A stretch of 64,000 nt of DNA from Sinomonas humi (GTDB taxonomy: Bacteria; Actinomycetota; Actinomycetes; Actinomycetales; Micrococcaceae): NCBI RefSeq assembly GCF_000802235.1, contig NZ_JTDL01000145.1:1-64000 (forward strand), written 5' to 3'. The translations under genes and the position numbers were made by a program. How positions within the stretch are numbered: the stretch's first letter is position 1; the number at the start of each line of letters is the position of its first letter. Below the pieces are notes generated by a model. It had not been told where the DNA came from. It did not search any database and saw only the letters and a program-made list of their open reading frames with translations. Of the stretch, positions 1-8,285 are shown in pieces.

Positions 1-146
1 CCCTCGTACACCGCATTCCGCCACCGCCGTATCCAGTCCGCCTTCAGGCCCCGCCCCGCCAGCCAGGCGCCCTTGTCCCCGTGCCGAACCAGCTCGTACT
101 CATGGACCAGCTCACGGACCTCCTCCACCGTCCTGCCCAGAATCAT
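1..146 (-). CDS. IS3-type transposase OrfA-like protein, N-terminal part (cut by window edge)
   Basis: Reading from the ATG at 146 down to base 1 gives 48 residues with no stop; the gene continues beyond the window. A strong ribosome-binding site (GAAGGAGGAGGT, 155-166 on the minus strand) precedes the ATG by 8 nt, which supports a real start. The peptide has the pattern EYELVRHGDKGAWLAGRG followed by a basic WIRRWRNAVYEG segment. From memory this matches small helix-turn-helix OrfA proteins of IS3-like elements in actinobacteria, which bind the element's ends before OrfB catalyses transposition. The 196-bp repeat array starts about 65 bp upstream of this start codon and may be part of the element's end. 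Other HTH proteins remain possible because only the first 48 residues are visible. Confidence 0.6.
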   Translation of the reverse strand, partial: MILGRTVEEVRELVHEYELVRHGDKGAWLAGRGLKADWIRRWRNAVYE

Positions 147-211
147 GGACACAGACCTCCTCCTTCGCCGATCGGAACTGACTCACAACCAGCTTGGCAA
201 AGAGGGGAGAG

Positions 212-665
212 GCGACTTTCTGTACCCGAGACGCAGATAGGCGTGAATATCTGTACCCGAAACGCTAGTGGGAGGGGGTGCTTTTCGTTTCGGGTACAGA
301 TAATCTCCTCTGGATCCATTTCGGGTACGCGAAATTCCCGGAAGGACGACGGCGGGTGGCCGCCGAGCAGGTGGCAGACACCCGTCGTCGTGCTTAATGC
401 CGGGGACGCGACTTTCTGTACCCGAGACGCACATAGGCGTGAATATCTGTACCAGAAACCCTGGTGGGAGGGGCCGCTTTTCGTTTCGGGTACAGATAAT
501 CTCTCCTGGATCCTTTTCGGGTACGCGAAATTCCCGGAAGGACGACGGCGGGTGGCCACCGAGCAGGTGGCAGGCGCCCGCCGTCGTGCTTAATGCCGGG
601 GACGCGACCTTCTGTACCCGAGACGCTGATAGGCGTGAATATCTGTACCCGAGACGGTGGTGGGA
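212..665. repeat. 196-bp tandem repeat array (2.3 copies) built from TGTACCCGA inverted motifs
   Basis: Units start at 212, 408 and 604, exactly 196 bp apart; the third is cut off near 665, about 10 bp from the iolB stop codon. Each full unit has two TGTACCCGA-type motifs in one orientation (221 and 252 in unit 1) and two in the other (286-298 and 321-328), forming a large dyad. The arms TGTACCCGAAACG (252-264) and CGTTTCGGGTACA (286-298) are perfect inverted repeats. Each unit also carries a long palindrome, ACGACGGCGGG...CCCGCCGTCGT (346-391 and 542-587). Nothing in the array looks coding, although several frames stay open because of the composition. Likely explanations are tandem copies of an IS end or a regulatory/recombination array. 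Confidence 0.9.
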
Positions 666-674
666 GTGGAGCGC

Positions 675-1580
675 TCAGGCGGTGAAGGGGAGGCGGGGGT
701 CGGTTTCCTGGACCCCCCAGGTGCTGCGGATCCAGCCGTGGTGCGGATCATCGCTGATGAGCCAATCACGCACCCGACCGGGCCCGGCCATGACGTTGAG
801 GTAGTAGAGGTCGTAGCCGGGGGCGGCCATGGCGGGACCGTGCCAGCCGTAGGGGACCAGGACGACGTCGCCCGTTCGGACCTCGGCGTTCACATCAATG
901 GGCCGCTCGTCAGAAGCGTAGACGCGCGCGTAGCCGACCGGGTCCTCGCCCGCGCCTTCCAGAGCGCCGACCGGGGAGTCGGGTGCGAGGCGCGTCTCGA
1001 AATAGTAGATCTCCTCGAGCGAGGTCTCGCCCTCCTTCTCCTCATCGTGCTTGTGAGGGGGATACGAGGACCAGTTGCCTGCGGGCGTGATGACCTCGCA
1101 GACAATGAACCGATCGGCCTCGAGGGCAGCCGGCGTTCCGAAGTTGTGCACTTGCCGAGAGCAGTTCCCCGCGCCGCGGAGCTCGACCGGCGTATCCTCG
1201 GCACGAATGAGCCGGGTCGGATACTCCGCCTTGGCCGGGGCAAGGGCGATAGCGACGCGGCCGCCCTGCAGGCTGGTGATCCCGACGGCCTTGCCGATCC
1301 CGGAGTAGAGGACATCGCTCGGCCCTGAGAAGACCGAGTCGCGGCCACCAAGATCGAAGATCTCGCCCTCGACGGTCACCTGGAAGGCGCCAGCCAGCGG
1401 GACGATGATGCGCTCCTCCGGGGCGGCCTCGAGTCTGATGCTCGCTCCCGGGGCCAGTTCGGCGACCTTGATGCCCGTGTGCTCCCAGCCGCTGACGCGG
1501 GTTGCGGAGTCGTGGGCGCCAAGCGAAACCTGCCACTCGCCGTCCGACGCGGAGCCGAGGGGGTAGACCCACTCTGCCAT
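675..1580 (-). CDS. iolB: 5-deoxy-glucuronate isomerase
   Basis: This 301-residue protein matches IolB in length and motifs. IolB converts 5-deoxy-D-glucuronate to 5-dehydro-2-deoxy-D-gluconate in cytosolic myo-inositol breakdown. It is a bicupin metal enzyme, and the signature SSYPPHKHDEE (around residue 170) and EIYYFE give the metal-binding His/Glu set of the C-terminal cupin. A second His lies in VPYGWHGP. The ATG at 1580 lies 50 bp after the stop of the GntR regulator gene in the same orientation, so the two probably form an operon. No other iol gene is in the window: the 196-bp repeat array begins about 10 bp beyond the stop. The remaining iol genes may lie elsewhere or have been separated by the mobile element. 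Confidence 0.95.
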   Translation of the reverse strand: MAEWVYPLGSASDGEWQVSLGAHDSATRVSGWEHTGIKVAELAPGASIRLEAAPEERIIVPLAGAFQVTVEGEIFDLGGRDSVFSGPSDVLYSGIGKAVGITSLQGGRVAIALAPAKAEYPTRLIRAEDTPVELRGAGNCSRQVHNFGTPAALEADRFIVCEVITPAGNWSSYPPHKHDEEKEGETSLEEIYYFETRLAPDSPVGALEGAGEDPVGYARVYASDERPIDVNAEVRTGDVVLVPYGWHGPAMAAPGYDLYYLNVMAGPGRVRDWLISDDPHHGWIRSTWGVQETDPRLPFTA

Positions 1581-1630
1581 AGGGTGTGTTCCTCTCTCTG
1601 GGGTGCCAGCGACAATTGGCGCTGGCGTGT

Positions 1631-2356
1631 CTAGCGCTGAACTAGCGTCATTTCAAAGCTGTAGGAGTCGGCGCGGTAGACGTGACGGCCGGTCTCGACG
1701 TTCCGCCCCGTGTCGTCGACGGCGGTGCGCTCCATCGTCACGAGCGCCGAGCCCGGCAAGGTCTGCAGCAACTCGGCTTGGTATTCATCCGCGACCGTAG
1801 CGCCGATCCGCTGATTCGCGAGCCGGAAGTTCACGCCGGCTTCGCGCAGAATCTGGTACATGCCGCGCTGGCGCAGGCCTTCCTCGGTGAGCTCGGCGAC
1901 GTCGTCCCTCACCCAGTTCTCCATGAGCGCGAGCGGCTTGTCCCCAACCGACCGGAGGCGGGTGAAGTGGTAGACGCCCGTGCCCGCTGGGAGCTGGAGC
2001 GTGTCGGCGATCTCGTCCTCCGCCGGGCCGTGGCGGAACGCGAGAACTCGTGTGGTGGGCTTTTGGCCACTTTGGGACAAGTCGTCGAAGAGGCTCGAGA
2101 GCTCGAGGTGGCGGCGCACTTGGCTCGACACCACCTGCGTCCCGACGCCGCGCTTCCGCACCAAGAGGCCTGCCCGCACGAGCTCGTCCATCGCCTTGCG
2201 CATCGTCGGGCGGGAGAGGTTGAGCTGGGAAGCAAGTTCTATTTCGTTCTCGAGCTTGGAACCGGGCTCAAGGGCTCCCGTTCGGATCATCCCCTCGATG
2301 CCCTGGACCACCTGATGATAGAGCGGAATCGGAGACGAGCGATCGATGGAGAACCC
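1631..2356 (-). CDS. GntR-family (HutC/UTRA type) transcriptional regulator
   Basis: The protein has an N-terminal winged helix ([16 protein letters not shown] through [19 protein letters not shown] and the RKRGVGTQV wing) and a C-terminal UTRA ligand domain. This is the build of HutC-type GntR repressors. It sits just upstream of iolB in the same direction and diverges from ureA, so it could control inositol or urease genes; actinobacterial IolR regulators are GntR proteins, which favours inositol. The start is odd. The conserved PLYHQ segment has no in-frame ATG, GTG or TTG before it, and the reading frame runs into the ureA start codon (2357). The first in-frame GTG (2311) would delete part of the first helix. 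I set the 5' end at the ureA boundary; a non-standard start (ATC at 2347, or CTG further up) or a sequence error is possible. Confidence 0.85.
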   Translation of the reverse strand, partial: GFSIDRSSPIPLYHQVVQGIEGMIRTGALEPGSKLENEIELASQLNLSRPTMRKAMDELVRAGLLVRKRGVGTQVVSSQVRRHLELSSLFDDLSQSGQKPTTRVLAFRHGPAEDEIADTLQLPAGTGVYHFTRLRSVGDKPLALMENWVRDDVAELTEEGLRQRGMYQILREAGVNFRLANQRIGATVADEYQAELLQTLPGSALVTMERTAVDDTGRNVETGRHVYRADSYSFEMTLVQR

Positions 2357-2659
2357 ATGAGGCTCAGTCCGCGCGAGCAGGAGAAGCTCATGATCGTCGT
2401 CGCGGCGGATCTCGCTCGGAGGCGGCAGGCCCGGGGCCTCAAGCTCAACTATCCGGAAGCTGTCGCGATCATCAGCTACGAGCTCGTTGAGGGCGCCCGC
2501 GACGGCCGGAGCGTCGCCGAGCTCATGAGCTGGGGCACCACGATCCTCAAGAGGGAGGATGTCATGGAGGGTGTGCCGGAGATGATCCACGATGTCCAGA
2601 TCGAGGCCACTTTCCCCGACGGCACGAAGCTCGTCACCGTCCACGAGCCGATCCGCTAG
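2357..2659 (+). CDS. ureA: urease gamma subunit
   Basis: The gene encodes 100 residues, the normal length for UreA, beginning [11 protein letters not shown] and containing [11 protein letters not shown] and the conserved [16 protein letters not shown] end. It is the small structural subunit of cytosolic nickel urease, which hydrolyses urea to ammonia and carbamate. The frame is open far upstream, but only the ATG at 2357 gives the family N-terminus. It is first in a compact operon with 9 bp to the next gene. Its start region overlaps the 5' coding region of the divergent GntR gene, so there is no normal promoter space between them; a promoter would have to lie inside the GntR coding sequence. 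Confidence 0.97.
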   Translation: MRLSPREQEKLMIVVAADLARRRQARGLKLNYPEAVAIISYELVEGARDGRSVAELMSWGTTILKREDVMEGVPEMIHDVQIEATFPDGTKLVTVHEPIR

Positions 2660-2668
2660 GAGGACCCC

Positions 2669-4819
2669 ATGAGCGAGCAGGACGAGCCCTTCATTCCTGG
2701 CCAGACCTTTCCGGCGGCCGGCGAGATCGTCCTCAACGAGGGCCGTCCCGTCACCGAACTCGAAGTCACCAACACGGGCGACCGCCCTGTCCAGGTCGGC
2801 TCCCACTACCACTTCGCGGAGACGAACCGAGCCCTCGACTTCGACCGGGACGCTGCCCACGGCCTCCGCCTCGACATTCCGGCCGGCACCGCCGTGCGCT
2901 TCGAGCCCGGCGACCGCAAGATGGTCCGCCTCGTCCCGCTCGGGGGCGCGCGCGAGGTGTACGGGCTGCGAGATCTGACCGACGGCCCGCTCGACGCCGC
3001 CCGAGCGGGCGGTGAGGCGTACGACGACGGCGGGCTGGCGCCGTCGTCCGTCCCGCCGGAGGCCCGGCCTACCGAGGCAATCCCCAACCGCACTATCCCG
3101 CGCTCGCAGTACGCCCAGCTCTACGGCCCCACGGTCGGGGACCGCGTGCGCCTCGGCGACACGGGCCTGTTCGCCGAGGTCGAGGACGACTTCACGGTGT
3201 ACGGGGACGAGGTCGTCTTCGGCGGCGGCAAGGTGCTGCGTGACGGCATGGGGCAGAACGGCCGGCTGACGAGAGGTGCGGCGGGCGGTTTGGAAGGAGT
3301 GCCGGACACCGTCATCACGAACGCCCTGATTGTCGACTACACGGGCATCTACAAGGCCGCCGTCGCGCTGCGCGACGGCCACATCCAAGCCATCGGGAAG
3401 GCCGGGAACCCGCTCCTGCAGGACGGCGTGGACATCACGGTCGGCGCGTCGACGGAGATCATCGCGGGGGAGCGGAAGATCCTCACGGCGGGCGGGATCG
3501 ACACCCACATCCATTTCATCTCCCCGGATCAGGTCCCGACGGCGCTCGCCTCCGGGATCACGACCATGATCGGTGGCGGAACCGGCCCCGCGGAGGGAAC
3601 GAAGGCGACGACGGTCACGCCCGGCGCGTGGCACATCGCCCGGATGCTCGAAGCCGTCGAGGGCCTGCCGATGAACTTCGGCTTCCTCGGCAAGGGGCAC
3701 GCGAGCCGGACCGAACCGCTTGCCGAGCAGATCGAGGCGGGCGCGATCGGGCTCAAGATCCACGAGGACTGGGGTGCGACGCACTCGTCAATCGATACGT
3801 CCCTGCGTGTTGCCGACGAGTACGACGTGCAGATCGCCATCCACACCGACACCCTCAACGAGTGCGGGTTCGTCGAGGACACAATCGCCGCGATCGGCGA
3901 CCGCGTCATCCACACGTTCCACACCGAGGGCGCGGGCGGCGGCCACGCTCCGGACATCATCGCGATCGCAGGGCGCCCCAACGTGCTCCCGGCCTCGACC
4001 AACCCCACCATCCCGTACACGAGGAACACAGCCGAGGAGCACCTCGACATGCTCATGGTGTGCCACCACCTGAGCCCCCAGATCCCGGAGGACGTCGCGT
4101 TCGCGGATTCCCGGATCCGACCCGAGACGATCGCGGCTGAGGACGTGCTCCACGATCTCGGTGTCTTCTCGATCATGTCGAGTGACTCGCAGGCGATGGG
4201 CAGAGTGGGGGAGGTCATCACCCGCACGTGGCAGCTCGCGGACAAGATGAAGGCCCAGCGGGGGCCACTCGCCCCGTCCGAGGGTGAGGCAGGGCCCGCC
4301 GACAACTTCCGCATCAAGCGCTACATCGCGAAGTACACGATCAACCCCGCCATCGCGCAGGGGATCAGCGACTTCGTCGGCTCGGTCGAGGTCGGCAAGT
4401 TCGCCGATCTCGTCCTGTGGGACCCCGCCTTCTTCGGCGTCAAACCTGACCTCGTCATCAAGGGCGGCACGATCGCGAATTCAGTCATGGGCGATCCCAA
4501 CGGGTCGATTCCGACACCGCAGCCGCAGACCCTCCGCATGGCGTTCGCCGCCTACGGTGGAAGCGTCCAGAGCTCCTCGATCACGTTCCTCTCGCGCGCG
4601 GCGGTCGATCTCGGCGTGCCAGAGCGGCTCGCGCTCAAGAAGAACATCCGCGCGGTCGGGGGCATCCGCTCCCTGCGGAAAGCCGACCTCCCGTTCAATG
4701 GCGAGACGCCCGAGATCGAGGTCGATCCGGAAACCTACGAGGTGAGGGTCGACGGCGAACTCGCCACGTGCGAGCCGGTCGAGACCTTGCCGCTCGCCCA
4801 GCGCTATTTTCTCTTCTAG
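2669..4819 (+). CDS. ureC: fused urease beta-alpha subunit (UreB-UreC)
   Basis: One 716-residue frame contains a complete UreB (about residues 8-105, opening with [17 protein letters not shown]) joined to a complete UreC (from about residue 143, [23 protein letters not shown]). These subunits are normally separate (about 100-130 and 570 residues). All nickel and catalytic residues are visible: His280 and His282 (DTHIHF), Lys363 to be carbamylated (LKIHEDWG), His392, His418, the flap Cys465-His466-His467 (VCHHL) and Asp506 (MSSDSQ). The linker, residues ~106-142, is Ala/Gly/Pro-rich. Residues ~118-127 are encoded by a perfect 10-bp-arm palindrome (3023-3048). With UreA it should form the (alpha-beta-gamma) trimer. 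The codon pattern is unbroken, so the fusion looks real and not an assembly error. Confidence 0.95.
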   Translation: MSEQDEPFIPGQTFPAAGEIVLNEGRPVTELEVTNTGDRPVQVGSHYHFAETNRALDFDRDAAHGLRLDIPAGTAVRFEPGDRKMVRLVPLGGAREVYGLRDLTDGPLDAARAGGEAYDDGGLAPSSVPPEARPTEAIPNRTIPRSQYAQLYGPTVGDRVRLGDTGLFAEVEDDFTVYGDEVVFGGGKVLRDGMGQNGRLTRGAAGGLEGVPDTVITNALIVDYTGIYKAAVALRDGHIQAIGKAGNPLLQDGVDITVGASTEIIAGERKILTAGGIDTHIHFISPDQVPTALASGITTMIGGGTGPAEGTKATTVTPGAWHIARMLEAVEGLPMNFGFLGKGHASRTEPLAEQIEAGAIGLKIHEDWGATHSSIDTSLRVADEYDVQIAIHTDTLNECGFVEDTIAAIGDRVIHTFHTEGAGGGHAPDIIAIAGRPNVLPASTNPTIPYTRNTAEEHLDMLMVCHHLSPQIPEDVAFADSRIRPETIAAEDVLHDLGVFSIMSSDSQAMGRVGEVITRTWQLADKMKAQRGPLAPSEGEAGPADNFRIKRYIAKYTINPAIAQGISDFVGSVEVGKFADLVLWDPAFFGVKPDLVIKGGTIANSVMGDPNGSIPTPQPQTLRMAFAAYGGSVQSSSITFLSRAAVDLGVPERLALKKNIRAVGGIRSLRKADLPFNGETPEIEVDPETYEVRVDGELATCEPVETLPLAQRYFLF
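3023..3048. repeat. palindromic element at the ureB/ureC junction
   Basis: GACGACGGCG (3023-3032), loop GGCTGG, CGCCGTCGTC (3039-3048) form a perfect 10-bp inverted repeat in the segment that links the UreB and UreC halves. The same ACGACGGC/GCCGTCGT core occurs at five other sites in this window, mostly at gene ends or between genes. In this gene it is translated as part of the linker. Confidence 0.8.
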
Positions 4820-4830
4820 GTAGGGAAGCC

Positions 4831-5313
4831 ATGATCGTCACCGAGATCCTCGGCAACATGTACGACGACGAGGCCGCCGTCGCGTACGAAGGTCGCCATC
4901 GCGAACGTGTCGTACTCCCGAGCGCGGACCTGGCAAAGCGCATCCTGCGCGCCCGCACGGACCACGGAACCGAGATCGGCATCCGGCTCCCGGCCGGCTC
5001 GCCCGACCTGCGGGACGGGGACATCCTCGCGGTCGAGCCCGGCAACGTCATCGTGGTGGCCGTCGAGCCGAGTGACGTACTCGTGATCGCGCCGAGGACC
5101 ATCGGCGAGGCCCTCTTCACCGCGCATTCGCTCGGGAACCGGCACCTTCAGGCCCAGTTCTTCGGCGCGGGCAGCGGATACGGCGAGTCCGAGGTCATGG
5201 TCTGCCAGTACGACCACACAGTGCAGGACTTCCTGGACCGCCACGGCGTCCCGTATTCGCGCGAGGAACGGGTCATGGCGGTGCCGTTCCGCCACGCCGA
5301 GCACACGCACTGA
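4831..5313 (+). CDS. ureE: urease accessory protein UreE (nickel metallochaperone)
   Basis: The gene encodes 160 residues from the ATG at 4831, which follows a TAGGGAAG ribosome-binding site 11 bp after the ureBC stop. UreE delivers nickel to the UreDFG-apourease complex in the cytosol. Family features are the N-terminal MIVTEILGNMYD, the beta-rich peptide-binding domain with RLPAGSPDLRDGDILAVEPGNVIVV, and the C-terminal metallochaperone domain containing HSLGNRHLQAQF. The C-terminus is only weakly His-rich (FRHAEHTH), enough for a terminal nickel site but not the long His tail of Klebsiella UreE. It sits in the operon between ureBC and ureF (1 bp gap). Confidence 0.95.
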   Translation: MIVTEILGNMYDDEAAVAYEGRHRERVVLPSADLAKRILRARTDHGTEIGIRLPAGSPDLRDGDILAVEPGNVIVVAVEPSDVLVIAPRTIGEALFTAHSLGNRHLQAQFFGAGSGYGESEVMVCQYDHTVQDFLDRHGVPYSREERVMAVPFRHAEHTH

Positions 5314-5314
5314 C

Positions 5315-5998
5315 ATGTCCCGGACCAGCACGCTTCTCCAGCTCACCGACTCGGCCCTGCCCACCGGCGCGTTCAGCCATTCCTTCGGGCTCGAGGCCTA
5401 TCTCGAGTCCGGCGAAGTCCGGGACGAGGCAACTCTCCTCGCGTGGCTCGAGGGCTTCCTCGCGACGCAGCTCACCCACACGGACGCGGTTGCGATCCGC
5501 CGCGCGCACGTTGCATCCCACGCCGAGGACATCGCCCAGATCGAGGCCCTCGACGCCGAACTCACCGCGCTCCTCATCCCCGTCCAGATCCGGGCGGCGA
5601 GCCTCAAGATGGGGCGCCGCCTGCTGGAGATCGCGCGGGACGCCTTCCCATCCCGGATTGTCGAGGAGTACAGCACCGCCGTTGCGGAGGGCGGGTGCCG
5701 CGGTCATTACACCATCGCATTCGCGCTCGCCGGCGGGGGCCAGGGCCTCGACGAGGAGACGCTCGTCGAGGCGTACCTCTATTCGACTCTCACCTCCCTG
5801 GCGTACAACGCCGTCCGGGCGATCCCGCTCGGCCAGCTTGCCGGCCAGCGGGTCCTCGCGACGCTCCGCACGAAGGTGCCCGCCGCCGTCGTCCGTTCCC
5901 GCGCCGCAGACCCGCGGCACTTCGGCGCCGCTGCCCCCGCCCTCGAAATCCACCAGATGCAGCACGAGCATCAACGCGCGCGGCTGTTCATGAGCTAA
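5315..5998 (+). CDS. ureF: urease accessory protein UreF
   Basis: This 227-residue all-helical protein opens with [27 protein letters not shown], the strongest UreF signature (conserved LPxGxFxHSxGLE). UreF bridges UreD and UreG on the apoenzyme and gates GTP-dependent nickel insertion. The ATG is 1 bp after the ureE stop, indicating tight translational coupling. Length and the [22 protein letters not shown] segment agree with the family. The conserved C-terminal segment is present, so it looks intact. Confidence 0.95.
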   Translation: MSRTSTLLQLTDSALPTGAFSHSFGLEAYLESGEVRDEATLLAWLEGFLATQLTHTDAVAIRRAHVASHAEDIAQIEALDAELTALLIPVQIRAASLKMGRRLLEIARDAFPSRIVEEYSTAVAEGGCRGHYTIAFALAGGGQGLDEETLVEAYLYSTLTSLAYNAVRAIPLGQLAGQRVLATLRTKVPAAVVRSRAADPRHFGAAAPALEIHQMQHEHQRARLFMS

Positions 5999-6008
5999 GG
6001 AGATTGAC

Positions 6009-6623
6009 GTGAGTGATCCAGTGATCATCGGCATCGGCGGGCCCGTTGGCGCCGGCAAGACCCAACTCGTGGAGCGCGTGACGCGGGCGCTCATCGGCGA
6101 CCTCTCGATGGCGGCCATCACGAACGACATCTACACGATCGAAGACGCCAAAATCCTGGCCCGGAACGGCGTGCTCCCAGAGGACCGCATCCTCGGCGTC
6201 GAGACTGGAGGCTGCCCGCACACCGCCATCCGCGAGGACACGTCGATGAACACCGCAGCCATCGAGGAGCTCAAGGAGCGGCACCCGGATCTCGAGCTCA
6301 TCTTTGTCGAGTCCGGCGGTGACAACCTTTCGGCGACGTTCAGCCCAGAGCTCGTGGACTTCTCGATCTACGTCATCGACGTGGCCCAAGGCGAGAAGAT
6401 CCCGCGGAAGGCTGGGCAGGGAATGATCAAGTCGGACCTGCTCGTCATCAACAAGACCGATCTCGCCCCCTTCGTCGGCGCCGACCTCGAGACCATGGAA
6501 CGCGACTCGAAGTCCTTCCGCGGGGACAAGCCGTTCTGCTTCACCAATCTGAAGACGGACGAGGGCCTTGACTACGTGATCGAATGGATCCGGCGCGACG
6601 TGCTCATGACGGACCTCGCGTGA
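6009..6623 (+). CDS. ureG: urease accessory GTPase UreG
   Basis: The gene encodes 204 residues from a GTG at 6009 with AAGGAG just upstream. It has the SIMIBI-class GTPase motifs: P-loop GPVGAGKT (about residues 11-18), the metal-binding Cys-Pro-His motif ([13 protein letters not shown]), the ESGGDNL switch and the guanine-specificity motif NKTD. UreG powers nickel loading of urease, working with UreE, UreF and UreD. Its stop overlaps the ureD start in a GTGA arrangement. Confidence 0.97.
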   Translation: MSDPVIIGIGGPVGAGKTQLVERVTRALIGDLSMAAITNDIYTIEDAKILARNGVLPEDRILGVETGGCPHTAIREDTSMNTAAIEELKERHPDLELIFVESGGDNLSATFSPELVDFSIYVIDVAQGEKIPRKAGQGMIKSDLLVINKTDLAPFVGADLETMERDSKSFRGDKPFCFTNLKTDEGLDYVIEWIRRDVLMTDLA

Positions 6624-7498
6624 CGCTTTCGGTGCATCCCGCCGTGCCCCACACTGGCGAGCTGCGCCTTCGCGTCGCCCGCCGCGGGAGCCGGAGCACC
6701 GCCGTCGGCCAGTTCACCTCCGGATCCCTGCGGGTGCTCCGAGCCCACTATCCCGATTCTTCGGGCCAGCCCTCGTTCACTTTCGTCAATCCGGGCGGCG
6801 GCTACCTCGGCGGCGACTCGTACGCGACGCGGGTCGAGGTCGAGGAAGGGGCGTCCGTACTGCTCACGACGCAGTCCGCGACGAAGGTCTACCGGACCCC
6901 TCAGGGGCCAGTCCGCGCTGTGCAGCACCTTCATCTCGGGCCCGGCGCCCGGCTCGAGTCCGTCCCAGACCCCCTCATTGCCTATCGCGAGGCGCGGTAC
7001 CACCAGGACACGCACGTGGAGATGGCGCCAGACGCTTCGCTCGCGCTGGCCGAAATCGTCACTCAGGGCTGGTCCCCGGACCGCAAGCCGTTCCGCTTCG
7101 AGGAAGTCTCGCTCGTGACCCGCGTCCGCGTCGGGGGCCGGTTCGCGGTCGCCGACAACCTCCTCATCCAGCCCAGCGACGGTGGGACGGGGCCGCTCAT
7201 GCTCGGCGGCCGGTCACACGTGGCCTCCCTGCTCGTCGTCGACCCGAGGGCCGACGACGGAGCTGTCGCCGCCGTTCGCGCGCTGCTCGCCGAACGGTTC
7301 GAGTCGCCTGGCGGTCGGGCGGCCGCGCACTCTTCTCGTGAACCGCTCGTCGGCGTCTCGCGCCTCGCCGTGCCGGGATTCGCCCTCCGCGCGCTCGCAG
7401 ACTCCACACAGTCCGCCGAGGCCGTGATCCACACCGTGCTCAACTGGATGCGCGCCTCCTGGCACGGCCAAGCCCCGCTGGACCTGCGCAAGCTCTGA
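6620..7498 (+). CDS. ureD: urease accessory protein UreD
   Basis: UreD is the scaffold that binds apourease and, with UreF and UreG, forms the nickel-insertion complex. The frame is open further upstream, but the GTG at 6620 overlaps the ureG stop (GTGA) and gives a 292-residue protein with the family N-terminus. Diagnostic segments are [28 protein letters not shown], the [14 protein letters not shown] block and [12 protein letters not shown]. It is the last gene of the operon. No nickel transporter gene lies nearby, so nickel uptake must be encoded elsewhere. Confidence 0.95.
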   Translation: MTLSVHPAVPHTGELRLRVARRGSRSTAVGQFTSGSLRVLRAHYPDSSGQPSFTFVNPGGGYLGGDSYATRVEVEEGASVLLTTQSATKVYRTPQGPVRAVQHLHLGPGARLESVPDPLIAYREARYHQDTHVEMAPDASLALAEIVTQGWSPDRKPFRFEEVSLVTRVRVGGRFAVADNLLIQPSDGGTGPLMLGGRSHVASLLVVDPRADDGAVAAVRALLAERFESPGGRAAAHSSREPLVGVSRLAVPGFALRALADSTQSAEAVIHTVLNWMRASWHGQAPLDLRKL

Positions 7499-7580
7499 GG
7501 CCGGACCCCTGAAACCGCGCTCCTGGCCCGGCCGCGCCGTCCGGAATCGCGGGGGCCCGGCCTGTGATAGACCGGACGGC

Positions 7581-8102
7581 ATGACGACAGCAGAACCGAT
7601 CGGTGGCTCGCTCCCGGGCGAGCCCGCAACGGGCGGCGCCGGAACTCGCCTGCGAGTGCGCGTCCCCATGCGCTGGGGCGACATGGACGCCTACGGCCAC
7701 ATCAACAACGTGCAGATCGTCCGCATGCTCGAAGAAGCGCGTATTGCGGCCTTCGGTCCTCCCGGCGGCACGGGCGCCTCGGGCGTCGACCCGATCGTTC
7801 CCCTGTTCTCAGACGTCCCGGAGGGCACGCTCGCACTCGTCGTCGAACACCGGGTGCGGTACCTCAAGCCGCTCGACTACCGGAATGTGGCTGCCGAAGT
7901 CGATGTCTGGGTGAGCGGGCTCAAAGCCGCCGCCCTCACGCTCGACTACGTGATCCACGATCCGGTCGACGGCCATGAATGCGTGCGGGCGACGACGGCG
8001 GTCGCCTTCGTCGAGGAGTCTTCCGGGCGCCTTCTGCGCCTCACCGACGAGCAACGGGGCCGCCTCGCACCGTATGTGGGGAAGGGCCTGTTCGAGCGCT
8101 GA
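7581..8102 (+). CDS. acyl-CoA thioesterase (4HBT hot-dog fold)
   Basis: This 173-residue protein carries MRWGDMDAYGHINNVQIVRMLEEARIAAF, shown here in fragments: the RWGDMDAYGHINN motif is the active-site signature of 4-hydroxybenzoyl-CoA-type thioesterases, with the Asp as the expected nucleophile or general base. The family hydrolyses fatty or aromatic acyl-CoA thioesters in the cytosol; the substrate cannot be told from sequence. The first ~25 residues are a low-complexity extension, and a later start is possible. It stands alone between the urease operon and a gene with its own promoter. Confidence 0.85.
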   Translation: MTTAEPIGGSLPGEPATGGAGTRLRVRVPMRWGDMDAYGHINNVQIVRMLEEARIAAFGPPGGTGASGVDPIVPLFSDVPEGTLALVVEHRVRYLKPLDYRNVAAEVDVWVSGLKAAALTLDYVIHDPVDGHECVRATTAVAFVEESSGRLLRLTDEQRGRLAPYVGKGLFER

Positions 8103-8124
8103 GAACTGGCGGGACGTACGGCCC

Positions 8125-8152
8125 TTGACAGGACTGCACTCCGGTCTATGCT
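8125..8152 (+). promoter_or_regulatory. sigma-70-type promoter for the PKD protein gene
   Basis: TTGACA (8125-8130) and TATGCT (8147-8152) are separated by 16 bp, close to consensus. Transcription would start near 8159, which places the ATG at 8148 inside the -10 box and supports the start at 8286. The leader would be about 125 nt. Confidence 0.7.
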
Positions 8153-8285
8153 GAACCGGTCTGCAGTGCAGCGCTACCCGGCCGGATGCTGGAGGCCGAC
8201 GGGCGGCGAACGCGCCGGCTGTGGGAGGGGTCTATCCGCCCGGCGCCATCCGTTAACCGGGCCCGCACCCCCAAAGAGGCGCACC

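Noticed and set aside
212-665. CRISPR array
   Set aside because: The repeats are 196-bp tandem units without short repeat/spacer alternation and no cas gene is present.
81-804. Overlapping open frames in the 196-bp repeat array
   Set aside because: They repeat with the DNA units, exist in several frames on both strands and lack ribosome-binding sites, so they are composition artefacts.
1682-2356. Long plus-strand open frame ahead of ureA
   Set aside because: It is antisense to the GntR gene and open only because of GC bias; family similarity starts exactly at the ATG at 2357.
2357-3784. Minus-strand open frame opposite the urease genes, continuous with GntR
   Set aside because: Its translation is Arg/Asp/Val-rich with no domain and mirrors urease codons; only the part below 2357 has GntR motifs.
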